Source: Ascoidea asiatica
Taxonomy: Eukaryota > Ascomycota > Saccharomycetes > Ascoideales > Ascoideaceae
Assembly: GCA_001600695.1 (NCBI GenBank)
Contig: BCKQ01000001.1
Location: forward strand, 1,454,722 to 1,518,721
Direction: 5' to 3'
Length of the DNA: 64,000 bases
Part shown: positions 10,836 through 21,936 of the stretch, one piece after another
Position numbering within the stretch: position 1 is the first letter of the stretch
Layout: every line of letters starts with the position of its first letter
Program-made: the position numbers and the translations under genes
Notes under the pieces: model-generated
Told to the model about the DNA's origin: nothing
What the model saw: only the letters and a program-made list of their open reading frames with translations
The model's database searches: none

Positions 10836-13327
10836 TTAATATTCATAATAATTATCATAAATTGAATGAGCTATTCTTTCACCATTTTTATTTTTAATAA
10901 TTTTGAAATAAATATTATTCAATACTAAAATATCTAATTTTGGTAATTCATCAACAATTTTTTCAACAATTGGTCTTATAGTATGAATAAAACTTGTAAT
11001 AATAAGATCTAATTCATGACCATTACAATTACAAATTTTTGAAATTGGTTTTAAATTTGAAGAATTACAATTTGATGGAGAAATATGATTTAAAGAAGAA
11101 TGTAAATCAATTGGATAATATTTTGGAGGATAATCTAAATAATCTAAAAATGAACCAGATTGTAAACTATTATTTTGATAAACATTTTCTTTACTATTTA
11201 AATTTTCTTTTTTTGAAATTAAATTTGAATCTCTTAATTCAGAATAAATTTTATCTAAAAATGAACTTTCTAAAGTATCTGAACATAATTTATTAAAAAA
11301 ACTTAATTTTGAACGTTGAAGTACATTAAATGAAACTTGAGATCTTGATAAAAGATAATTTAAAACAAATAAATAAATATAACTTAAACCATTATCATTA
11401 TATAAAGAATTTAAAGAATTTGAAGTAGATGAAGGATTTGTAGAAGAAGTTGAATATAAATATTTTGAAATATCTGAATTTGGTTTAAAGAATTGTAAAG
11501 ATTTAAAATTTGAAATTTTAAAATTTGTTAATTTACAATGTAAACAATTACAATTTTTAAAAACTAAATCTTTAAAATTTTTATTCATTAATTGACCAAA
11601 ATAAATTTGAATAAAATCAGGAATAATTAAGAATTTTAAATTTTTTTGATTTAAAATCCATTTATTAAAAATAAATTTAAAAGCAGTATAATTAAAAGTT
11701 GAATTTGCAATATCACTTTCAATCATTTTATTAAAATTTTCAGAATCTGGATCTAAATCTGAGATTAAAATTCTTGAATTTTGAGGTTGAATTAAATTTG
11801 CATTTATAAAATTATTTGTATTTGTATGAGAATTTGTATTTATATTAGTATTTGTATTTATATTTGTATTTATATTTGTATTTTGATTTAAATTAAAATC
11901 TGCATTTCTAAAATTAATAATATTATCATGAATAATTGAAAAAAAATCATTTGAATTTTCAAATTGTAAATTAAGATTTGAAAAAGGTAATGAAGGATTT
12001 GATAAATTTAAAAAATTATCATTTTGTAAAATTAAATCATCATTTAAATCATTTGAAAATTTTAATTTTGAATTAATTAATTCTAAATTAAAAGTATCAA
12101 TTTTTGGATTTAAATAAATTAGAAGAAAATTTAAATTTTTTGAAGGAATTTCATTTAAGAAAAAAGTTCTTAAATATTTTTCCCAATTAATAATTGAAGT
12201 ATTTAAATTATTTAAGTTTAAATTTGATGAAAAATTTTTAAATAAAATATCATTAATTGATTGAAAAGATAATAATTTATAAATAACTAATTTTTTTAAA
12301 TTTAATAATTTTGGAGCTAATTTTTTAAAAAATTTTAAAATACAATTACAATTTAAAACTATACAATCAATTCTTAATTCTAAATTTGATAAAATTTTTA
12401 AATTTATTGAATTATTTAAAATTTCAAAATTTAAAATATTTGTATTTAAATTTTTTAAATCATATTCATTAAGATTTAAATTTGAATTTAAATTAAAATC
12501 ATTAAAATTATTATTAAATTTATTTAAAGAATGTAAATTTGTTAATAAAAATGAATTTAAATTTAATTTTTTAAAAGTTTTAAGAGTTTTAAAATTTTTT
12601 AAATTTAATAAAATTTTTAAAAATTTTAAACCATTTGAAATTGGATAATCATAATTTAATGGTATTAAATTTGAATTAATATCTAAAATTAAATTTGAAT
12701 AAGTATAAATTTGTAAATTAATAATTTTATTTAATAATTTTAAACCAGATTTTTTTAAAAATTTTGGATATTTAAATTTATTTGAAAATTGAATAATTTG
12801 TAAAGTATTTAAATTTTTTGTTGGAATTGATAATTTTATAGTTGATAAAGAAATTAAATTTTGTAAAGATGAAGAATTATTAATTTTAAATTGATTAAAA
12901 TAGATTGAATTATATAATTTAATTAAATTATCATTATCATTATCATTATCATTATCATTATTGGTAGTGGTAGTGGTGGTGGTGGGAGTGGGAGATGTAT
13001 TAAATTGATGAAGAATTAAGAAAGATTTAAAAGTTTTAATATTTGCATTATGAATTGATAAAATTTTAATTAATTTAATTAAAATTGGTAAAGATTGTAA
13101 GAAATATTGATCATTATATAAAGATAAAATTAATGGATTACCAGTTATTAAAATATGATTAAGATATTTAATATTATTTGAAGATTTATTTGATAAAGAA
13201 TTAAATAAAGATAACCATTTTTGTAAAATTAAAGAATTATGAATTTTAATATAATTTAAATTAATTTTTATTACTGACCAATTATTTTTAATTTGATTTG
13301 AATAATCAAAATCATAATTTGTTTTTG

Positions 13328-13363
<36 letters not shown>

Positions 13364-13583
13364 ATATTGGTTGTAAAGTTAAAGTATCAGATAATAATAT
13401 TTTTGAATATAATTTTTTTTTAACTAAAGTTGAAATTCTCTTATTTGATACACATAAGTTACATAAAGATTCTTGATCTAAGAAATAAATGATTAAAATT
13501 ATAATATTAATTGGTAAATCATTTAATGAGTGAGGTAATGGAATTGAATTATAATCATGGATATATTTATCATTTTGAAGCAT
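10836..13583 (-). CDS. F-box protein, long Leu/Asn-rich body
   Basis: The protein is 915 residues from the ATG at 13583 (the frame is open further upstream but without an ATG). Near the N-terminus LPHSLNDLPINIIILIIYFL, then about a dozen residues later CVSNKRI, match an F-box: LP, a hydrophobic helix, then a C-x-x-x-x-R/K helix. F-box proteins dock to Skp1 and recruit substrates to SCF ubiquitin ligases. The rest is rich in Leu, Asn, Ile and Lys with irregular leucine-rich segments (NLKILSNLELRIDCIVLNCNCILK), so it is probably an LRR-type F-box protein. A CNCLHCKL cysteine cluster lies around residues 680-690. Poly-Asn and alternating Asn-Asp tracts interrupt it. The specific orthologue is not recognised. 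Confidence 0.8.
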
Positions 13584-13636
13584 TGGTTGTAATAAGAGAT
13601 TAATCAATTGAGGCTTCTTTGCTATCTAATCATCAG

Positions 13637-13690
13637 TCTCCAGTCTCCAGTCTCCAGTCTCCAGTCTCCAGTCTCTAGTCTCTAGTCTCT
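13637..13690. repeat. CTCCAGT 7-bp minisatellite
   Basis: Seven to eight head-to-tail copies of a 7-mer. The first copies read CAGTCTC and the last ones are variant TAGTCTC. It lies just upstream of the F-box gene start. Confidence 0.9.
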
Positions 13691-13834
13691 ATATCTCTGT
13701 CTTTGATATATTATGTATATCTCTATTGAATGTATTGTATCTATCACATTTATTATCATTCATAAACCTTTATTTATTTCATTTGATAATTTCTGTCTTC
13801 AGCGGTTATTCCATTTTTATCTGATCTAAAATTT

Positions 13835-13916
13835 GCACGTGCACTACCGAGGCCATGTCCACGGGTGTTCTTGCCGCACGTGCACCACCGAGGCCATGTT
13901 TACGGGTGTTCTTGCC
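13835..13916. repeat. 41-bp direct repeat with CACGTG cores
   Basis: Two adjacent 41-bp units (13835-13875 and 13876-13916) differ at only a few positions, and each starts GCACGTGCAC. CACGTG is the E-box bound by yeast bHLH factors such as Cbf1, Pho4 and Tye7, so the duplication doubles a potential binding site about 600-680 bp upstream of the SDR start. The block is clearly more G+C-rich than the surrounding DNA. Confidence 0.85.
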
Positions 13917-14518
13917 GCACATCAACCCGCGGCTCTCCACACCACTCTGCATACACCACTCCCCTTCTTCTGGTCTCACCCAGGTCATGCTTTTCTGTCA
14001 TCTTCTCCTTCTCCTTCTCTCCTTCTCCTTCTCCTCCCCTGTGTATCCTCCCTTCCCTCATCCTCCCTCATTCTCCCTCAAATTCTTGTTTCTTTCTTCT
14101 TCAGTGCCTTGCTTCAGCTTTGTGAGCAATGACGACTGCTCTGCTCTGCTCTGCCCTGGCTGTTGCTGCCCTTTCATTGGCTCTCTCTCGCTTTTATCTA
14201 TTTTCTATCATCTTCACTTCTCTTTCTTAAACAATTATCGACTTAAATCTTCTTTTCAATTCAATTCTATTCAATTCAATTCTATTTACTCGCTTTAAAG
14301 ATATAACCTTTTTTATTCCTATTTCTCTTATAAATATCAATAGCAATATCCAAATTATCTCAATTCACTTTTCATTCAATCTAATTTCAATTCAAATGTC
14401 TTTTATAACTCAATTAATTATATATAATTTTCATTTATTCATATTCTTCAATTACTTTTCATACTTTCAAATCTATAATATCTATAATATCTATAATATA
14501 ATAATATAATAATAAATA

Positions 14519-15409
14519 ATGTCTTCAAATTCAAATTCAAATTCAAATTCAAAATCAAAATCTGATTCTAAATCACAATCTCAATCACAATCATTACCAA
14601 AACCATCACCAGATTTAATTAAAAATAATGAAAATATCTTAGATTTATTTTCTTTAAAAGGTAAAACTGCTTCTATAACAGGTTCATCATCAGGTATAGG
14701 TTTAGCAATTGCAGAAAGTTTTGCACAAGCTGGTGCAAATATTGCAATTTGGTATAATTCAAAATCAATTGCAATTGAAATTGCAAAAAAATTATCAAAA
14801 AAATATAATATTAAAGTTATTGCTTATAAATGTCCAATTGATAATTCAAAATTAATTGAAAAAACTATAAATCAACAATTAAAAGATTTTAATGGTAAAA
14901 TTGATATATTTATTGCAAATGCTGGAATTTCTTGGAATTATGGTGATATAATTAATCAAATTAATGATGATTATTGGTTAAATTTAATTAATTTAAATTT
15001 AAATAGTGTTTATTATTGTTCAAAATATATTGGTAAAATTTTTAAAAATCAAAATTTTGGTTCTTTAATTTTAACTGCTTCAATGTCTGCTCATATTGTT
15101 AATTATCCTCAAAGACAAGCTTGTTATAATGCTTCAAAAGCTGCTGTTTTACATTTATCAAAATCTTTAGCTATTGAATGGTCTGAATTTAATGCAAGAG
15201 TAAATTCTGTTTCTCCAGGTTATATTTCAACTGATATTACAAATTTTGCTTCTCCTGAATTAAAAAAAGATTGGTGGTCTAAAATTCCTTTAGGTAGAGA
15301 AGGTTTACCAAAAGAATTAGCTGGTGCTTATCTTTATTTAGCTTCTGATGCTTCAACTTATACAACTGGTACTGATATTTTAGTTGATGGTGGTTATTGT
15401 TGTCTCTAA
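14519..15409 (+). CDS. SOU1: NADP(H)-dependent short-chain dehydrogenase, sorbose reductase type
   Basis: The 296-residue protein has a disordered Ser/Asn/Lys/Gln tail of about 27 residues followed by a full classical SDR fold. Visible motifs are TGSSSGIG (54-61, cofactor loop), NAG (134-136), Ser190 in TASMSAH, and the catalytic YNASK with Tyr203 and Lys207. It ends in the family signature SYTTGTDILVDGGY-like. Signatures such as DLFSLKGK, WYNSK, VNSVSPGYI, IPLGREG and LYLASDASTYTTGTDI are those of the Candida SOU1/SOU2 and fungal mannitol-dehydrogenase-like group, which reduce L-sorbose or fructose to polyols with NADPH. The exact substrate cannot be read from the sequence. Its 3' end is only 84 bp from the convergent RPC82 gene. 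Confidence 0.9.
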   Translation: MSSNSNSNSNSKSKSDSKSQSQSQSLPKPSPDLIKNNENILDLFSLKGKTASITGSSSGIGLAIAESFAQAGANIAIWYNSKSIAIEIAKKLSKKYNIKVIAYKCPIDNSKLIEKTINQQLKDFNGKIDIFIANAGISWNYGDIINQINDDYWLNLINLNLNSVYYCSKYIGKIFKNQNFGSLILTASMSAHIVNYPQRQACYNASKAAVLHLSKSLAIEWSEFNARVNSVSPGYISTDITNFASPELKKDWWSKIPLGREGLPKELAGAYLYLASDASTYTTGTDILVDGGYCCL

Positions 15410-15493
15410 TAAATTCATTTTTATTTTATTATATATATATATATATATATAAAACTATATACAGTAAATAATAGACTGTATAAGAGAGTGAAA
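15410..15493. other. Short convergent spacer with a TA-dinucleotide tract
   Basis: Only 84 bp separate the stop codons of the SDR gene and RPC82. The space contains (TA)n at about 15430-15452 followed by TATACAGTA, so the two 3' ends may overlap. Confidence 0.6.
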
Positions 15494-16145
15494 TTATAAA
15501 ATTGAAAAAACATCCCATAAATTTCTTGTTCTATTAATTCTACTTATACAATTATATTCTCTTTCTTTTATCCATTTTAATTGATTTAATTCATTTGTTA
15601 ATAATAATTCTTTTTCTTTACCTTTAACATCATCTCTATTAATTTTATATAATAATATTGAATGTTTTTTTTTCATATTATCTAAATTTAAAAAAATTTT
15701 TGAAATTTCAAAAAATAAATTATTTCTTAAAATCTCAAAACAATTTTTTTTATTAAATTTATATGCAAATAATGTTCTTGAAGCTTCTCTATGAATAGTT
15801 TTTGGAATTTCTTGAATTAAAATACTTTGTAATTTAAATAATTTATTTAAACAAATTCTTAAATTTTTTTCTTCAATTAATGTTAATTTACTTAAATTTT
15901 TATCATCAATTAAACCTTCTTTAATAATACAATTTAAAATTTTAAAACTTTCTAAATTTAATGAAGATTTTATAATATATAAATAAATTTTTTCTTTTAA
16001 TTTTGGTATTAATTTTGTATATGGTATATAATATTTTCCTGGAGAAATTTCTTTTAAAAATGGTATTGAATGATTTGACATAATTCTTAAATGATGTGTT
16101 AATAATTTTATTTCATTTTTTTTACTTTTTTTAATTCCATATTCT

Positions 16146-16179
<34 letters not shown>

Positions 16180-17806
16180 CATCATCATCATCAGATTCTT
16201 CGTCATCATAATCATCATCAAAATCATCTTGTTCATTTTCATTTTGATCAATAATTTCTTCTGCATCTTCTGCAAGTTTTGCAAATACATTTTCTACATA
16301 ATCACCATTTTCAGTTTTTATTCTTTTAATAATTTTTGTTGAATTTTTTTTTTCAATAGATTTTGAAATTTTTGAAGATTTTCTTTTATTATTTAATTTT
16401 TTATTATTAAAATATATTGAATTTTGTAAAGATAAAGTTTTTTTTTTTTTAAATTTATTTTTTTTTGATTTTTTATTTAAATTATTATTAAAATTAAATA
16501 AAGGTAAAATATCATTAATTGTAAAAGTATTAAATTTTTCAGATTCTTCATTAATTTCAATAAATTTTAAATAATTTATCATTGATCTTGAATTATCTTT
16601 ATTAAAATCAAAATTATTTAAATTTGAAATAATATTAAAATCATTTAAATAATTATTAAATTCATATTGAAAACAATTTGGAGAAATTTTTTCAAATTTT
16701 ATTAAAATTTTTTTATATATTTTTGATGGAATTTTACCTAAGAATTGATTTGAAAATTTTATTAAATTTTTTGTTCTTAAAGTTTTTAAAAATCTTTTAA
16801 TATTAAATTTTAAAGAAATTTTTGAATTTATAATTTCTATAATTGATTCAAATGAATCATTATTTGTTTTTTTTTTTTTTTTTTTTTTATTTCCATTAAC
16901 TTTGTTATTAACTTTGTTATTCTCTTTGTCTTTGTCATTTTGATCATCATCATCTTCTTCATTGGAGTCATCATCATCATCAGAATTGAAAAGAGATTGA
17001 GTTGGAGTATATTTTTTTATAAATTCATTAAAATAATCATTATTAATATTATTGTTATTGTTATTTAAATTGTTATTTAAAATTGAATTTGAATTTGAAG
17101 ATTGAAAAGATTCAATAAATTTTAAATTTGTTAAATTTTTAATTTCTATAATTTTTTTAGATTCCGAAATATTTGATTTTGGAAATTTTAAATATTGTAA
17201 ATTATAAAGATTATTATAAATTTGAAAATTATTTTTAAATTCTAAATTTGAAATTGGTATTAAAAAACCATCAATATATAATTTTGTAAAAATTTTTTCA
17301 ATTAATTTTATTTGATTAATATTAGAATTAGAATTAGAATTAGAGTTAGAGTTAGAATTGGTAATTTTAAAAGTTTTTAAATAATTATGTAAAGTTAAAT
17401 TACCAAAAGAAAGAATATTTTGAATAATTTCTGCAGCTTTATTATTATTATAAAAATTTTTAATATAATTTATTATTTCACCAGAATATAAAATTGTATA
17501 TAAACCTTCATTATTTAAGTAATAATAAGTTGGATTATTATTATTATTATTATTATTTTTATTGATTAATAAATCATCTTGCCAATAAGTTAAAATATTT
17601 AATTGTAAAAGAGAAACTAAGATTGATTTTATTAAATTTTTATTAAATTTAGATAATTGAGATAATTGATTAATTGATAATTTTCCATGATTAAAAAAAA
17701 GAGAAACAATAATAGAAGTATTATAACCTAAAGAATTTTTAATAATTGTTGCAAATACAAAAGAATTTGGTTCTTGAGTTGAAGGAAATAAAGAATTTTG
17801 ATTCAT
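15494..17806 (-). CDS. RPC82: RNA polymerase III subunit C82 (RPC3)
   Basis: The protein is 770 residues. The N-terminus (FVFATIIKNSLGYNTSIIVSLFF...KLSINQLSQLSKF) is the first winged-helix domain of Rpc82/RPC62. Central and C-terminal conserved parts include PFLKEISPGKYYIPYTKLI and the closing KEREYNCISRINRTRNLWDV. Rpc82 forms the C82/C34/C31 trimer that opens promoters for tRNA and 5S genes in the nucleus. The protein is lengthened over its yeast orthologue (about 650 residues) by Asn runs, an acidic Asp/Glu stretch (about 270-295), a poly-Lys patch and a second acidic/Asn tract near 545-560. These lie between, not within, the conserved winged helices. Confidence 0.92.
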
Positions 17807-19149
17807 ATTATAAATTCCATAATAATGTTTATGAACTTTTATGAACTTTTATGGAATTGAAGAGAATTCTTTTGAAATGAAGAGAATTCTTTTGAAAAAA
17901 TGAATGAATTCTTTATTCTTTATTGTTTATTGATTGTTTATTGAATTGTAAGATTAAAAGAATATTAAATGAATGAAGTAAGTTTATAAACTCAGATAGT
18001 CAGTTATTTACAAATATTTTCAGATTACTCGAATATAAAAGAATGAAAAAAAAAAACAATTGGAAAATTGGCGTAGGATAAAACAAGAAACACAGAGAAG
18101 AGGGGCTGGTGTGGCTGGATATTACTGGTTTAGGAGGTGGGAGGCAAAGTGTTTATTATGTAAGAAGTGTGTCAGCCGGAAACTGAAAATAAAAGAAATC
18201 CGTGTATTTTTTGGGGGTTTACATGGATTAAAATAACCGTTCACATGACTAAAACGAGGCCATGATTGTGCCAATGGTTGTGGTCATGACTGTGGCAATG
18301 ATTGTGGCTGGTCTGAGCGCGCCTCTCGTGGCCGAGTCAGGTGGCAGTCATGTGGCAGTCCCGTGGCTGGCCATGTTAGGGGCGTGCGCCTTCCGTTTGG
18401 TTTTGGTTTTGTGAACGAGGGCGGGAAGCGGGAAAAGAGGCAACAGCGGTCACGTGCCTCTCGGTTTCAGATTCTTATCAGCTTATCTTCTCTGTTCTTC
18501 TCTGTTCTGATTTGGTGATGATTTGAACTTGATCGGAGCAGAGCCTAACAAAACACACTCAGCAGGAAACACTCAACAGGAAATCTGAACAGGAAATCTG
18601 AACAGGAAACTGCCAATTTCAATCATGATCCAATGAATGAATATGAAGAGAAGAGCATTAAAGGAATAATAAATAATAAATAATAAAATGATAATAAATA
18701 TGATGATAAAGACATTAAGAAGTAGAATTACAAGACATCAGCAAAGAGAGCGAGAAGAAAGGAATGTTTTGCAGTTGGAGCTGACTTTTTCGCCTCTGAC
18801 TCCACATTCGCCCACAACCGACAAATCGAGAAATCGAAGCCCCAACAGTCACTCGTGAACCTGCTCCAGGTTTAAGTTCCATACTTAAACCATTTGACTC
18901 TCGTTTATGAGTTGTCAATAATTAACCCCTAACATGATCTTTCAGACCTCCCTCTTCCAACCCCCAAAAAAACGAAAGATCCGGTGATTCAACTTCCATA
19001 ACAATATAATTCAAATTTACCACATATGCATCCACTGCAAAATTTTCACAAAAAAATAAAACGAGCCAAACAAAACAATTTGAATAATCAATCCAAAAAT
19101 CAATTAAAACCATTAAATAAATTAATATCATTTAACAATTGTTAAAAAT
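17807..19149. promoter_or_regulatory. RPC82 upstream region with a G+C-rich island
   Basis: No gene is supported here. Short repeats (AGAGAATTCTTTTGAA twice at about 17862-17895) lie by the RPC82 start. From about 18090 to 18560 the sequence turns G+C-rich, with repeated GTGGC/CATG words (GGTGGCAGTCATGTGGCAGT at about 18340), a CACGTG at 18451-18456 and AACAGGAAA/TCTGAACAGGAAA direct repeats at about 18563-18615. Similar islands occur in several other spacers of this window and look like factor-bound promoter DNA. Confidence 0.55.
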
Positions 19150-20900
19150 ATCAACAACTCAATTAATTCAATTAACTCAATTAACTCAACTAACTTAACT
19201 AACTCAACTGACTTAACTAACTCAACTAAAACAGTCAATTTAATTAATATTACTAATTTAACTAATTCAACAAACACAAATAGGTCAACTAATTTAAATA
19301 ATTCAGCTAACTCAACTAACTTAACTGAATTACCGAATTCTTCCGAATCATCTAATTAATCTAAATCAACTAATTCATTGAATTCATCCAATTCATTTAA
19401 CGCAACCAATTCAAGTAAATTACCTTCAACACAGATCACACCTACGAGTTCTGCAACTATTAATTAAATCAATAGTTTTTCAACTATAGCTAATTTTTCT
19501 GCAACTAATCCTTCAAATCACTTATCACTGATCAACAAAGTTAAACATCAACATCAAATTCGACATCTTCATTATTTCATAACAAGCAAATTTCAAGATC
19601 AACAACAAATTTTTCATCCTCATCATCTCTCATTAAACATATTTTAAAGCCTACAATATTTCCCGATAATAATTTTTCATAATCCCATTTTGAAATTGAA
19701 CCTGAACCACAACATATGTTTTCTCTTTTGCCTAATTCTGAGCAAGATTCACTCTATGCCCCATATATGTCAATAATTAATGACAATAGAGCTGATACTA
19801 TTGAGGGGGGAGATACTGACATTATTGATATTTCAGACGATGAGATTCGATATATGTTAAATCTTAGTAAGCCTGTTATTTCCTCGGATTTTAACAAAAA
19901 TGTTTGTAAAAACAAGGAACCTTGGACTATTGGATATACTGTTGCAAAAATGAGTGCTGTCAAGACACTAGTCGATACGCATATGCTTGAGGGTGTAGTA
20001 AAAGTTAAATTTGAATCAACTGAATCAATTTTCAAATTAATTAAAGCTGAATGTATGCCTTTAATGGCTAAAGTAAGAGGTAATAAAAATACTTCATTAA
20101 TCAGATCAGAGGATAACTATCAATATGATCAAATGATTGAAATCTTTTCAAAAACTACAAATGATTGTAAACATTTTGGGTGGATGTTCTATTTTGACAC
20201 TGAATATAGTGTTTTACTTGGTGTTAATGGATATGGATTGTGCAGATTTTATGATGCAAAACTTAAATCTGATAATATTGATATTATTCTTCAACTGACA
20301 AGAAATAACATCAAAGAACCACTATCAATAAAAAAGTTTAACATCAAATATGATAATAATTCTATCAGTATCCCTTCAATGCTGGGTGGATTTCATTATC
20401 AAATATTATTATTGATTTACGGTCTTTTATATTAGCATTACTCTAACTATGCTCCAACAATTAATTATTTAAAAGTTTTTAAAATTTGCATAAAAGGTGT
20501 TACGCCTTCTATTTAAAAAAATAGGGCTTTTCTTTATCCGGTTTCATACCAAATTAAAGCAATTTTTAAACAAATTAATGCTGGATTTAAATTTGCATCT
20601 GCAAGGTATCTGATAAAGTATATGACTCATTTATGACAGATGCAAACAAAAAGAGATTAGAGATTTTTAGTCGTCGTCGTATCAGATCCAAAACGATATT
20701 GTCTTAGATAAGAAATCCTGATGATAAATACCATTGTGAGTCTGGGAGATTAGTTGTACCTCCAGAAGCTTTTTCTGCAGTTATGCAATTGTTTTTGTAA
20801 TCAAATCAATCAACTAATCTAGATCAATTTAGAGCACAAGCTAAAAAATTATTTTTCAACATTCCAAAAAGAATTGTTCAAGCTTAAATATTAATATTTC
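19150..20900 (+). pseudogene. Decayed gene or mobile-element relic (Asn/Ser/Thr-rich start, unknown core)
   Basis: Coherent coding sequence can be followed over about 1.7 kb but in three successive frames with at least two frameshifts (near 19535 and 20600-20635). It has eight in-frame stops, all TAA or TAG (19357, 19465, 19680, 20433, 20514, 20705, 20798, 20885). The first part is Asn-Ser-Thr repeats built from ACTAACTCA-like words. The longest intact piece is 19716-20435 (239 codons: acidic DIIDISDDEIRYML, then mixed alpha/beta sequence). The last part reads RRRIRSKTILS, IRNPDDKYHCESGRLVVPPE and NIPKRIV, faintly like the region before a transposon-type integrase zinc finger, but the His residues are missing. 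No family can be named with confidence. The preserved non-repetitive content argues for a recently dead gene rather than noise. Confidence 0.6.
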
Positions 20901-21936
20901 AAGTTAAATTGAACAATTAAAACTTAAACTGGTTTCCTTAAATATTTTGTTACTAACGAAAAATGCAGTCCTGCAGTTTTCTCCAATATTATTCTTTTTC
21001 AAATTACTTTTTACTTTCTGCAAGAACATGCAAATTTTTTTTTTATCAAAAATTATACGTTGTCCTTATAACTTACACCTTTCCGTCTTTACAAATTTTT
21101 ATTTTATCCTCACTGTCTTTTCAGTTTTTTTTAGTTACTATTAGTAGCTTCAAATTTTCTTCTAAAAAAATTTCAAGTTTTACTTTTCTTTCTCAGCGAA
21201 GATTTTATTCAAAAACCTATTACATAGTTTTTGCTTTTAATCTACGTCTCAAATACACGGTTACTTTTATTTTTAAATATTTTCTACTTATTTTAGCTGA
21301 TTCGTAATTATATTCCATATAATTAAGAATCATCATCATTTTCAATATCTTCATCTGTACAGCCAATTCAGAAGCCTCCCGCAACTTCTTGGGGACTCGT
21401 CACTCGTCACTCATCACTCATCATCTATCACTCATCACTATTCTCTCTTCTTTATCTCTTTTATCTCTTTTATCTCTTTTATCTCTTTTATCAGTTACAA
21501 GCAAATCGCAGATCGTGTTTGATCTATCACTAAAATCATCAATCTCACTGTTACCAGAAATATCTCCAGTAAACAACAATAACAACAATAACAACCATTA
21601 ACTAATATCATATCAATTCATATTACAAAATCATTTATATCTATAATCATTTATATTCATATTTATATCCCATAATCACCTCTGGTTTTTATTCCTCTTT
21701 CTTTTATTTGCTTTTTTATTTCTTTTATTTCTTACTTTACTATTACTATTACTGTATTACTAGTTTACTCTTAACTCTTTACTCTTAACTCTTTACTCTT
21801 TTATATCATATCATATCATATCATATATATATATATATCATATATAATTCAATATCTAATTACTCTCAAACAAATCTTACTATAAATTCACTATCAACTT
21901 ACTCTTATATCAATCTTATCTTAAATCAATCAAACA
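20901..21936. other. Intergenic region between the relic and the 21937 gene
   Basis: T-rich low-complexity DNA with overlapping Phe/Leu/Ser open frames fills 20940-21310. CACTCATCA direct repeats lie at about 21398-21440, four TTTATCTCT copies at about 21450-21490, TACTCTTAACTCT repeats at about 21765-21800, and CATAT/TA repeats at about 21803-21845. It ends in a pyrimidine-rich leader to the next gene. No gene is supported. Confidence 0.6.

Larger units (their letters stand above)
13584..14518. promoter_or_regulatory. Divergent promoter region with repeats and a G+C-rich island
   Basis: The spacer lies between the divergently transcribed F-box gene and the SDR gene. From left to right it contains CTCCAGT tandem 7-mers (about 13637-13690), a 41-bp direct repeat containing CACGTG (13835-13916), a pyrimidine tract rich in CTTCTC (about 13985-14110), an ATTCAATTC repeat (about 14255-14285) and an A+T-rich leader. 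Chance open frames across 13806-14298 arise from the higher G+C and show no conserved protein. Confidence 0.6.

Noticed and set aside
13806-14298. Several overlapping open frames of 60-147 codons
   Set aside because: They come from the G+C-rich repeat and the CTTCTC pyrimidine tract, which lack stops in several frames; residue make-up is Ser/Pro/Leu noise.
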